Shown here one piece after another: positions 27,351-35,900 of a stretch of 64,000 nucleotides of DNA. Where the stretch lies: contig CAXXPV010000003.1 in NCBI GenBank assembly GCA_963675935.2, forward strand, positions 496,001 to 560,000, in the 5' to 3' direction. The translations under genes were made by a program, and so were the position numbers. Source of the DNA: G963675935 sp963675935. Its GTDB lineage: Bacteria; Planctomycetota; Planctomycetia; Pirellulales; Thermoguttaceae. Position 1 is the first letter of the stretch. Each line of letters begins with the position of its first letter. The notes under the pieces were generated by a model that saw nothing but the letters and a program-made list of their open reading frames with translations, had not been told where the DNA came from and did not search any database.

Positions 27351-27530
27351 ATGGCAACCACGAAAAATTTGGCCGAAGTGATTCGCCGCCAATTGGCCTC
27401 CGACCACGCTCTGGCCGCGGCGGTCGAGGCGGAACGCATCAACATCCGCGTGGGGCGCGAAATCCATCGCGGGAGAAGTCGAAACGTCCGACAAACGCGC
27501 GTCGGTCCTCCAAAAAGATCCAAGGAGTGA
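27351..27530 (+). pseudogene. Remnant of a small XRE-type antitoxin-like gene
   Basis: The first 35 residues (MATTKNLAEVIRRQLASDHA, then LAAAVEAERIN) resemble the N-terminus of HigA/XRE antitoxins that pair with RelE/HigB toxins, but the helix-turn-helix that should follow is replaced by a basic, low-quality stretch ending PPKRSKE. The preceding 90 bases may be the tail of a lost toxin gene (frame ending SPEKYTADFEIEE). Probably a decayed toxin-antitoxin locus; an intact small basic protein is the alternative. Confidence 0.35.
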
Positions 27531-27564
27531 AGCGAAAGGCCGGTTAGGATCGGCAAATAAATTG

Positions 27565-27651
27565 CTGTCGGATTTTGCGTGGAGCAGGTTGCCAACCTGC
27601 CATGTCAGCCCCCCGGTTTTGCAGGCAGGTTGGCAACCTGCCCCACGACAG
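27565..27651. mobile_element. MITE family B, intergenic copy
   Basis: 87-bp element with CTGTCG/CGACAG ends and the GCAGGTTGCCAACCTGC palindrome at each side. It is the reverse complement of the copy inside the module 3 fecR-like gene (19996-20079). It lies 17 bases past the stop of the MBL gene. Confidence 0.7.
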
Positions 27652-27668
27652 TTTCAGTATTGTGTCGC

Positions 27669-29078
27669 CTATTCCGGCTCCAACTCCACCGTCTCGCGAT
27701 ACTCCGGCACGGAGACGTTCTCCCAACCGAAGCGGCGGCGCACTTCGTCGGCCAGCGAAAGCGACGATTCCGCTTCGCCGTGGGTGATGAACAGCCGGTG
27801 CGGGGGGCTTTGAAAATGGCCGAGCCACTTGAGCAGGCCCTCGCGGTCGGCATGGCCGGAAATGCCCTGTATCTGCCGGACCTGCGCACGAACGAGCCGC
27901 GAAATGCCGTGGATGCGGACCTCGCGGTTGCCGTCGAGAATCTGCCGGCCCAACGTGCCCTGCGATTGGTAGCCGACGAAGAGGATGGTGCTGTCGGGGT
28001 CGCCGATGTGGTGCGCCAGGTGGTGCTTGATGCGGCCCGCCGTACACATGCCCGAGGTCGCCATAATCACCGCAGGCCCCTTGAACGAGTTGATCGCCAT
28101 CGACTCCTGAACCGTGCGGACGATGCGCAACGAAGGGAATTTCAGCAGCGAGCCGTTTTGGGAGACGAGTTGCTCGGCCTCGGCGTCGAAACATTCGCGA
28201 TGATTGCGGAACACCTCGTTCACGTCGGCCGCCATCGGACTGTCGAGAAACACCGGCACGGCGGGAATTCGCTCGGCGTGGAGCAACCGATTGAGATAAT
28301 AGACCAACTCCTGGGCGCGTTCGATGGCGAAAATCGGAATGACGATCTTGCCGCCGCGCTCGACGGTCTCCAAAATCACCTGTTCCAATTGCGTTTCGGC
28401 CGAGCCGTGGTTTTCGTGAAGCCGGTCGCCGTAGGTCGATTCCATGACGATGTAGTCGGCCTGGTCGAAGACGGCGGGATTTTTGACGATCGGGCGATCC
28501 CATTGGCCCAAGTCGCCGGTGAAAATGATGCGTCGCGACTGCCCATTGTTGTTGACGCGCAGCTCGATCATCGCCGAGCCGAGGATATGGCCGGCGTCGT
28601 GAAAAACCGCGTGGACGTGGTTGTTGATGCGGATGGGCCGGTCGTAGGGAACCGCCTCGACAAGCGGCAGCGTCCGCTCGACGTCGGCCGTGGTGTAGAG
28701 CGGCTTGACCGGCTGGGCGAACTGCCGGCCTTCCTTGCGGTGCCGTTTCTCCTTGAACGCGGCGTCTTCCATCTGAATCGCGGCGGCGTCGCGCAGCACC
28801 AGTTCCACCAGATCGGCCGAGGCGCTGGTGGCGATGATCCGGCCGCGAAAGCCGTCGCGCACGAGCTTCGGGACCAGCCCGCAGTGATCGACGTGGGCGT
28901 GCGTCAACAGCAGAGCGCCTAGGTCGCGCAGCTGGACGGGACTAGGCTCCCAGTTTCGGGCCAAATAGTCGCGCTCTTGATACATCCCGCAATCGACCAT
29001 CAGCCGTACGGAGTCGGCTTCGAGATAGTATTGCGAGCCGGTGACTTGGCGAGTGGCCCCCAGGAATTGGATTTTCAC
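27669..29078 (-). CDS. Beta-CASP metallo-beta-lactamase fold RNase-like protein
   Basis: Protein of 469 residues of the YSH1/CPSF-like beta-CASP family found in many bacteria. The metallo-beta-lactamase motifs are intact: THAHVDHCG (motif 2), HDAGHILGSA (motif 3), FTGDLG (motif 4). The beta-CASP motifs FAIERAQELVYYL and SGMCTAGRI follow, then the RNA-specificity C-terminal part (GISGHADREGLL, FITHGE). Expected to act as a zinc-dependent RNA processing nuclease in the cytoplasm. Monocistronic, flanked by repeats on both sides. Confidence 0.92.
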   Translation of the reverse strand: MKIQFLGATRQVTGSQYYLEADSVRLMVDCGMYQERDYLARNWEPSPVQLRDLGALLLTHAHVDHCGLVPKLVRDGFRGRIIATSASADLVELVLRDAAAIQMEDAAFKEKRHRKEGRQFAQPVKPLYTTADVERTLPLVEAVPYDRPIRINNHVHAVFHDAGHILGSAMIELRVNNNGQSRRIIFTGDLGQWDRPIVKNPAVFDQADYIVMESTYGDRLHENHGSAETQLEQVILETVERGGKIVIPIFAIERAQELVYYLNRLLHAERIPAVPVFLDSPMAADVNEVFRNHRECFDAEAEQLVSQNGSLLKFPSLRIVRTVQESMAINSFKGPAVIMATSGMCTAGRIKHHLAHHIGDPDSTILFVGYQSQGTLGRQILDGNREVRIHGISRLVRAQVRQIQGISGHADREGLLKWLGHFQSPPHRLFITHGEAESSLSLADEVRRRFGWENVSVPEYRETVELEPE

Positions 29079-29244
29079 GGTGCAAACCTCATGGGATGCA
29101 AGGCAAAGCGGAAAGGAGACGCTTGTGGTTCAGCGCGATTGGCTCCGTGGCGGGGCAAAAGCGGCGGGACGATTGGGTGGAGCATCTCACACCCGCCATT
29201 ATACATCCAACGGGCCGTCAAGCCAAGCATTTGCCTCGCCGACA

Positions 29245-29401
29245 CAGAAGAACTGCAAAGTCCAGGAAACCGTCATTCTGAGCGCAGCGAAGAATCTCCG
29301 TGGCAAAAGCGTAAGTTCCCTCGGGCCAACGAGATTCTTCGCTGCGCTCAGAATACGGTTTTTCCCATTCCTCCCAAAAATGCGACTTTGCAATTTTCCT
29401 G
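29245..29401. mobile_element. MITE family C, copy 1
   Basis: 157-bp element with 18-bp imperfect ends (CAGAAGAACTGCAAAGTC and GACTTTGCAATTTTCCTG) around a CATTCTGAGCG palindrome. It is flanked by GCCGACA on both sides, and the right flank continues into another copy of the end sequence, suggesting a second nested or adjacent insertion. It is about 95 percent alike by eye to 63559-63716. Confidence 0.75.
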
Positions 29402-29426
29402 CGTGCCGACACAGAAGAACTGCAAA

Positions 29427-29490
29427 GTAGAACGGAATGTATTCCGTTTGCCGGACAAAAGGCGATGGAACGGAATAAATTCCGTTCTAC
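29427..29490. repeat. GTAGAACGGAAT palindromic repeat
   Basis: Inverted arms GTAGAACGGAAT and ATTCCGTTCTAC with an inner AACGGAATAAATTCCGTT palindrome. Same family as 60505-60640. Together with MITE C1 it accounts for most of the non-coding gap 29079-29632. Confidence 0.6.
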
Positions 29491-29632
29491 GAACGACTTT
29501 GCGGGTGGCGTTGAAACCCGCCGGAGTTTCCGTTAGACTCTGGAAACTTCACATGCGGCGGGGCGCCGGCGTTTTCCGACGCCCCCTGCCGCATTGCACG
29601 AACGACAAACCTCTTTTTGGGAGAGCGTTTTC

Positions 29633-30238
29633 ATGGTGTCGCGTAGAGATTTCCTTGCAGTATCGGCCGCCGCGCTGGCCGCCGGAAAAACCATTCTTGC
29701 CACGGGAGAAAATGTCATGGCCGCGGATGAAAAGAACGAACAGAAATTGCCCCGATGCTTCTTCGATATCACCGCCGACGGAAAACCGCTGGGCCGGATC
29801 GTCGTCGAACTTCGCTCCGACGTCGTGCCAAAGACGGCCGAGAATTTCCGCGCCCTTTGCACCGGCGAGAAGGGTTTCGGGTTCAAGGGCAGTTCGTTCC
29901 ACCGGGTCATTCCCCAGTTCATGTGCCAGGGCGGCGACTTCACCCGGCATAACGGCACCGGCGGCAAGTCGATCTACGGCGAGAAATTCGCCGACGAGAA
30001 TTTTACGCTCAAACACACCGGCCCCGGCGTGTTGAGCATGGCAAACGCCGGCCCGAACACGAACGGCTCGCAGTTCTTTCTTTGCACCGTGGCCACACCC
30101 TGGCTCGACGGCAAGCACGTCGTCTTCGGCAAGGTGGTCGAAGGTATGGACGTGGTAAAGAAAGTCGAGAGCTTTGGCAGCCAATCGGGCGCGACGAAGG
30201 CGAAGATCGCAATCGCCGACTGCGGCGAGTTGAAGTAG
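29633..30238 (+). CDS. Tat-signal cyclophilin-type peptidyl-prolyl isomerase
   Basis: Protein of 201 residues: a Tat-type export signal (SRRDFLAVSAAALAAGKT) followed by a complete cyclophilin A-like domain with the active-site segments FHRVIPQFMCQGGDF, NGSQFFLC and WLDGKHVVFGKV. It should accelerate proline isomerisation during folding of exported proteins. The catalytic Arg of FHRVIP is present. I chose ATG 29633 with GGGAGAG upstream; the 13 upstream in-frame codons do not belong to the signal. A Tat signal on a cyclophilin is less common than a Sec signal. Confidence 0.9.
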   Translation: MVSRRDFLAVSAAALAAGKTILATGENVMAADEKNEQKLPRCFFDITADGKPLGRIVVELRSDVVPKTAENFRALCTGEKGFGFKGSSFHRVIPQFMCQGGDFTRHNGTGGKSIYGEKFADENFTLKHTGPGVLSMANAGPNTNGSQFFLCTVATPWLDGKHVVFGKVVEGMDVVKKVESFGSQSGATKAKIAIADCGELK

Positions 30239-30322
30239 GATTGACGGGATAGGCATCGCGTCAGAATAAGTTTTATCCCGGAGCGATGTCACAGCTTATT
30301 CCAGAGGGATGTCAGCCATTAG

Positions 30323-30349
30323 CCCCGGGTCGCGTCGAGCGACCCGGGG
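30323..30349 (+). terminator. GC-rich stem-loop ahead of group II intron
   Basis: CCCCGGGTCGC and GCGACCCGGGG pair perfectly around GTCGA, followed by TTCAAGTTT. It lies about 85 bases after the cyclophilin stop and ends 10 bases before the intron 5' end, the usual target-site type of bacterial class C introns. Confidence 0.7.
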
Positions 30350-30558
30350 TTCAAGTTTGGTGCGTCAGGCATGACGCGCAGCGTCATACCTGACGCTGTC
30401 AACCGGAGAGCGAAAGCTTGCCCGGGAAGTGACTGGCCGGGTGAGAGTCCCGGTGGAGACCTTAATGACAGGAACTCCTAGTGCTCCGTCCAAGCTAAAT
30501 ATTGGGGTTGCCAAGGATGGCGTTTTCGAGGAACCTCCACCATCTCAAGGAGGTTCCT

Positions 30559-31002
30559 ATGAACAAGAAGTATATTGTGCGGCTCACGGATGAGGAAAGG
30601 GCGATCTGCGAAGCAACCGTCAAGAACGAGAAAGGCAAGTCAGAGAAACTGCGGCGGGCGATGATCCTGCTGAAGGCGGACGCCGATGGTCCGGGGTGGA
30701 ACGACGAGAAAATCAGCGAAGCCGTCGGCTGCCGGACGCGGACCGTGGAGAATGTGCGGCAAGAATTCGTCGTGGAAGGGTTCGAGGCGGCCCTGGTTCG
30801 CAAGAAGCGGGCAACGCCGCCCACGCCCAAGCTTTTGGATGGGGCAGGCGAGGCGAAGCTGATCGCGCTACGGTTGGGGAAGCCGCCTGCGGGGTACGGA
30901 CATTGGACGCTGCGGCTGCTGGCCGATCAATTGGTCGAGTTGGAAGTCGTGGATTCCATCAGCCCTGAAACCGTCCGGCAGACGCTTAAAAAAACGGGAT
31001 GA
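30559..31002 (+). CDS. IS630 transposase, N-terminal frame (orfA)
   Basis: Protein of 147 residues with the helix-turn-helix DNA-binding half of an IS630 transposase (ISEAVGCRTRTVENVRQEF, GRRGEAKLIALRLGKPPAGYG-like segment, SPETVRQTLKK). A perfect AAGGAGG sits upstream of ATG 30559. The frame ends at 31000-31002 just after a run of seven A residues (30988-30994). In IS630 elements this spot is a -1 frameshift site that joins orfA to the catalytic orfB, and shifting here gives the family-typical LKKN junction. Confidence 0.85.
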   Translation: MNKKYIVRLTDEERAICEATVKNEKGKSEKLRRAMILLKADADGPGWNDEKISEAVGCRTRTVENVRQEFVVEGFEAALVRKKRATPPTPKLLDGAGEAKLIALRLGKPPAGYGHWTLRLLADQLVELEVVDSISPETVRQTLKKTG

Positions 31003-31688
31003 CGAAGCGGAAGATCGAATACTGGGTGATCCCTCCCGACGCCGACGGTGAGTTCGTCGCTCACATGGAGGAGGTGCTGGAGACCTACGAAAAAGCCTAC
31101 GATCCTGACTCTCCGGTCGTGTGCATGGACGAGCAACCGGTGCAACTCGTGGGTGAGACCCGCGTTGCGATTCCGGCGACGAAGGAGCACCCCGAGCGCG
31201 TCGACTATGAATACGAACGCAAGGGGACAGCAAGCATCTTCATGTTCGCGGAACCGCTCTCCGGCTTCCGGCAAGCAACGGCCCGGCCGCGCCGCACCAA
31301 GGTCGATTGGGCTTATGAAGTCGCCGACCTACTCGATAGCCGCTACGCGGACACGCCGCGGATCACGCTGGTCTGCGACAACTTGAACACGCACACGAAG
31401 GGGGCGTTCTACGAAGCGTTCCCGCCCGACCAAGCCCGCGAGTATGTGCGACGAATCAACTTTGTGTACACCCCCAAGCACGGCAGTTGGCTGAACGTGG
31501 CGGAATGCGAACTGAGCTGCCTGACCAGCCAGTGCCTGTCCGACCGCAGGATCGGCGAGATTGCGATCCTCCAATCCGAAATTGCCGCCTGGGCGACCCG
31601 CACCAACGCCAAGCAACGTGCCGTCGACTGGCAATTCACCATTGAGAAAGCCCGCGTCAAATTGAAGCGGCTCTACCCGAAAACTTAG
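30999..31688 (+). CDS. IS630 transposase, catalytic DDE frame (orfB)
   Basis: Protein of 229 residues if translated alone, but probably made as a fusion with orfA by -1 frameshifting at the A7 run. It holds the DDE domain: first Asp in VVCMDEQPVQL, second in LVCDNLNTHT, and Glu in HGSWLNVAECE. All three catalytic acids are present and the terminal repeats are intact, so this copy may be active. It overlaps orfA by four bases. Confidence 0.87.
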   Translation: MTKRKIEYWVIPPDADGEFVAHMEEVLETYEKAYDPDSPVVCMDEQPVQLVGETRVAIPATKEHPERVDYEYERKGTASIFMFAEPLSGFRQATARPRRTKVDWAYEVADLLDSRYADTPRITLVCDNLNTHTKGAFYEAFPPDQAREYVRRINFVYTPKHGSWLNVAECELSCLTSQCLSDRRIGEIAILQSEIAAWATRTNAKQRAVDWQFTIEKARVKLKRLYPKT

Positions 31689-32112
31689 TCTGGACGGAGC
31701 ACTAGCCGAAACGCAAGGGCGTCCGTCGCGAGGCGGAGTCCGAAGGAAGCGGCAGGCAAACTCCTGGCCCGAAGAACATGAATCGCATACGAGGCGTCGA
31801 ACCGGTGGGCGAGAGGGCAAATAGACTCGAAGCCCGATGTCATTCGGACCGTTGCGACGTAGATGCGGCGGGTGTATGGGAGGAAAGTCACGCGCCTTAC
31901 CCTGAGAGGTCTATCGTCCTGCCAATGGCTAGACTCGTCGCAAGGCGGGCCGAAGGGGCGGCAGAAGTCAGCCGAGGCCATAGTAGTCGCGGGCCGGCGG
32001 CCCGCTCGATCGAGACACTCGCCCGGAAGGGGAGAAACAGCCGGGGATCGCAAGGCCGCATCGCCGCGCCGAAGGGCCGAACAGATTAGACCGAACCGAC
32101 GCAGAGCATTCG

Positions 32113-32810
32113 ATGTCTGAAAGAGATGCAGACAAGATGGCTGGAAAGTCGGAACGCAACCGGAGGGTAGGCGGCGGAACCGCCGAGAGTACGGTCTGCG
32201 CGCATCAAGCAGGCGCGGCATGTGATGAGCACGTCGGCGAGAAGACCTTGATGACGATGGAGGAGGTCGTATGCCGTAAGAACATGCTGGTGGCTTACCA
32301 ACGGGTCGTGGGCAACCAGGGCGCTCCGGGCGTTGACGGGATCGCAAGTTCCTGGGCTACACGGTGACGCCGCATCGCCAACCGAAGCTGAAGGTATCGC
32401 CTCAATCGGTAAGCCGATTGAAGGAGAAACTTCGGACGATCTTCCGACGTGGCCGGGGGCGCAGCCTTCGTCGCGTACTGGAGGAACTGCGTCCAGTGCT
32501 TCGCGGTTGGGTGTCGTACTACCGGAAATCGCAGATTCGGATCACGTTCGAGGAGTTGGACCAGTGGATTCGGCGGAAACTGCGTGCCATCCTATGGCGG
32601 CAGTGGAAGCGGAACTGGACTCGCGCCCGCGAACTGATGCGACGCGGACTGGACCATGCCCGAGCATGGACCTCCGCGACAAACGGTCACGGACCTTGGT
32701 GGAATGCGGGCGCAAGCCACATGAACCAAGCCGTCCCGACCCGTTATCTGCGCCAGCTTGGTCTGGTGAGCCTTATTTCGGAGTCACAGCGTTTTAAGCG
32801 TTTAATCTGA
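32113..32810 (+). pseudogene. ltrA: Group II intron reverse transcriptase/maturase, catalytic core deleted
   Basis: The N-terminal frame to 32367 ends NMLVAYQRVVGNQGAPGVDG, the RT-0/RT-1 start of group II intron-encoded proteins. At about 32340 the sequence jumps into another frame and resumes with RKFLGYTVTPHRQPKL and the maturase X domain (LEELRPVLRGWVSYYR, LDQWIRRKLRAILWRQW), ending RFKRLI. The RT palm with its YADD box is absent. Roughly 250-300 codons have been lost in one deletion that also shifts the frame. A maturase-only product from GTG 32364 is conceivable but unsupported. Confidence 0.8.
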
Positions 32811-32883
32811 ACCGCCGTGTACAGAACCGTACGCACGGTCGTGTGGGAGGACGGGGGCGGCAACGCCCCCTCCTACCCGATCT

Positions 32884-32974
32884 GCGGCCCGGCTGGTGGG
32901 CTGGCCGCTGGGATATTTGGTTTGGGGAGGTTTTTCAAAGTCGTCCAACGCGGACATGACTTGCGAAAACCCTA
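32884..32974 (-). mobile_element. Remnant of the 49028-type IS abutting the CRISPR array
   Basis: About 90 bases match the reverse complement of 50384-50470 (the transposase 3' end) with four mismatches seen by eye. The match starts at GCGGCCCGGCTGG, two bases after the intron 3' end, and stops at GCGAAAACC, two or three bases before the first CRISPR repeat. The outer terminal repeat is missing. Confidence 0.8.
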
Positions 32975-32975
32975 C

Positions 32976-35900
32976 GTTTCAATCCACGCCCGCACGTGAG
33001 CGGGCGACACAATTAGCCGTCGAGTGGGGTGTTCAATACAGCGTTTCAATCCACGCCCGCACGTGAGCGGGCGACATTTTATTGGTGCGCCAATTGACAC
33101 CGCAACATCGTTTCAATCCACGCCCGTATGTGAGCGGGCGACACGCAAGCGACCGCGATGTTTTCATCTTTTTGGTAGTTTCAATCCACGCCCGCACGTG
33201 AGCGGGCGACGCAGTACGCGATCTAATAGCGGGGATGATTGATGGTTTCAATCCACGCCCGCACGTGAGCGGGCGACGAACGGGCGGCTATGCTTTAAGC
33301 TCCCCCGCTGCGTTTCAATCCACGCCCGCACGTGAGCGGGCGACGAGGCGGCCTTGGCAGCGAAAGGCGAGGCCAACGCGTTTCAATCCACGCCCGCACG
33401 TGAGCGGGCGACGCTTGCCTTTCACTGTTGCCGTTTTGATATGGTCAGTTTCAATCCACGCCCGCACGTGAGCGGGCGACCGGTCAACGCGCCGCCCACT
33501 GTGAGGCTTCCGAAGTTTCAATCCACGCCCGCACGTGAGCGGGCGACATCAGGTCTAGTGAACACAAGCCGCATAAAATCGTTTCAATCCACGCCCGCAC
33601 GTGAGCGGGCGTCCAAATCATGAAGTGCAAGCCTCAGGTGCTGAGATGTTTCAATCCACGCCCGCACGTGAGCGGGCGACGGCGCGAACTATGTGCTATC
33701 GGTCGCCGATGCAAAGTTTCAATCCACGCCCGCACGTGAGCGGGCGACGACGTGGCCCACTACGCACAAGCAGTCGCCAAGTGGTTTCAATCCACGCCCG
33801 CACGTGAGCGGGCGACGATAATCCGCGAACTCCGCCAGCATGTTCGGCTTGTTTCAATCCACGCCCGCACGTGAGCGGGCGACCGGCCAGGAAGCCAATC
33901 CGTCGCCGAGTCGACAACAGTTTCAATCCACGCCCGCACGTGAGCGGGCGACCACAACGCCATCGCCGTTGTTGTCCAGTCCATCGTGTTTCAATCCACG
34001 CCCGCACGTGAGCGGGCGACAAAATACTACGGCACGGGCGGCGCGGCGTCGATCGTTTCAATCCACGCCCGCACGTGAGCGGGCGACAGGCCATGAAGTC
34101 TGCCAATGAGGCGTATGGAGAAGTTTCAATCCACGCCCGCACGTGAGCGGGCGACGACACGTCGGACACGCGGCCGGGATCAATGTAACGTTTCAATCCA
34201 CGCCCGCACGTGAGCGGGCGACATCACGATTACCGTCGTAGAAATTCGCGGTGAAGCCGTTTCAATCCACGCCCGCACGTGAGCGGGCGACCAAAACAGT
34301 GAAACGAGAACGCGGCGACCTGTTGTTTCAATCCACGCCCGCACGTGAGCGGGCGACCAAAATGTCCGATGGTCAAGGTGCTGGTCAAGGGGTTTCAATC
34401 CACGCCCGCACGTGAGCGGGCGACGGAGTCACGACTGGGCCTCAAATGAGCCTCAAAAGTTTCAATCCACGCCCGCACGTGAGCGGGCGACGGGAGTGTG
34501 CTGAACATGGTAGATAGCGAAACACGTTTCAATCCACGCCCGCACGTGAGCGGGCGACTAGTTACGAACAATTTTATCATTGCATTGCTCACGTTTCAAT
34601 CCACGCCCGCACGTGAGCGGGCGACACAATTAGCCGTCGAGTGGGGAGTTCAATACAGCGTTTCAATCCACGCCCGCACGTGAGCGGGCGACTCCAACAA
34701 GAGGCCGGTAGAGCCTCCACCACGGAGTTTCAATCCACGCCCGCACGTGAGCGGGCGACGTGAAGAACGCTGCGGGCGAATAGCGCCATTCCGCTGTTTC
34801 AATCCACGCCCGCACGTGAGCGGGCGACGCAATTGACGCCCTGCTTGCCGCGATCTACGGCAAAGTTTCAATCCACGCCCGCACGTGAGCGGGCGACGTC
34901 TTGCTTCCAAGTTTGCCGCTGCCGTCCAAGACGTTTCAATCCACGCCCGCACGTGAGCGGGCGACCTCTTTGGCCGCCTTAAACTCTTCCTTGATCTCGT
35001 TTCAATCCACGCCCGCACGTGAGCGGGCGACCTGGCGGGAGCGACCAGGAGGGCGATAGGGAAGGTTTCAATCCACGCCCGCACGTGAGCGGGCGACTTC
35101 GAGCGGCAAGACTATTTGGTTGTGCTCGTGGAAGTTTCAATCCACGCCCGCACGTGAGCGGGCGACGACCTGAAGGCGGCTCCCAATTTTTCCCGTGGCA
35201 AAGTTTCAATCCACGCCCGCACGTGAGCGGGCGACGGCGTCGAGAATCTTCTTGAGATGCGGCCAAACCTGTTTCAATCCACGCCCGCACGTGAGCGGGC
35301 GACGCGCGATGTTGCCGCCGAACTGCGCGGCGACGGCGGTTTCAATCCACGCCCGCACGTGAGCGGGCGACATGCCGATCTACAAAAGGCCGCGGCCGAG
35401 TACAAGTTTCAATCCACGCCCGCACGTGAGCGGGCGACGCTGGTAAGATAGGCAAAGGCAGGGGGAGTAAAAAGTTTCAATCCACGCCCGCACGTGAGCG
35501 GGCGACCACGACGGTGGCGATTTCAAATATGTATCTCTTGTTTCAATCCACGCCCGCACGTGAGCGGGCGACCCATTTTGGCCCGCCGGCGGCGCTTTCA
35601 TCGACAGTTTCAATCCACGCCCGCACGTGAGCGGGCGACACGACGATCGTTTGGACCGTCGAGCCGGCGGAATAGTTTCAATCCACGCCCGCACGTGAGC
35701 GGGCGACGGCTTGTTCTTGGGTGTCGCCGCCACCCATCGCGTAGTTTCAATCCACGCCCGCACGTGAGCGGGCGACTCTGCCACAACTCCCTCGGCGCCG
35801 GGCTTGCGGAGTTTCAATCCACGCCCGCACGTGAGCGGGCGACGAGTCGGCCAAACGGAAGCGAAACGAGCTGACAAAGTTTCAATCCACGCCCGCACGT

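Larger units (their letters stand above)
30481..31702 (+). mobile_element. IS630-family insertion sequence, inserted in the group II intron
   Basis: 1222-bp element bounded by TA dinucleotides (30479-30480 and 31703-31704). Inverted ends GTGCTCCGTCCA and TGGACGGAGCAC are perfect, extending to about 21 bp with two mismatches. TA target duplication is the hallmark of the IS630/Tc1 group. It carries the two-frame transposase. Confidence 0.85.
30360..32881 (+). mobile_element. Decayed group II intron (class C-like) interrupted by an IS630 element
   Basis: The 5' end reads GTGCG just after a terminator hairpin. Domain I-like sequence follows (CCGGAGAGCG, GGGTGAGAGTCCCGG, GACAGGAACTCC), and after the inserted IS it resumes with GCCGAAACGCAAGGGCG. 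Domains V and VI are recognisable near 32808-32881 (AACCGCCGTGTACAGAACCG, GGGAGGACGGGGGCGG, ending CCTACCCGAT). Without the 1222-bp IS the intron is about 1.3 kb, short because the reverse transcriptase core is deleted. The CGC triad in domain V and the terminator-side insertion both suggest class C. It is expected to be immobile by itself. Confidence 0.75.

Noticed and set aside
32817..32999. Plus-strand frame running from intron domain V into the first repeat
   Set aside because: It crosses intron RNA domains, an IS remnant and a CRISPR repeat, so it cannot be a real gene.
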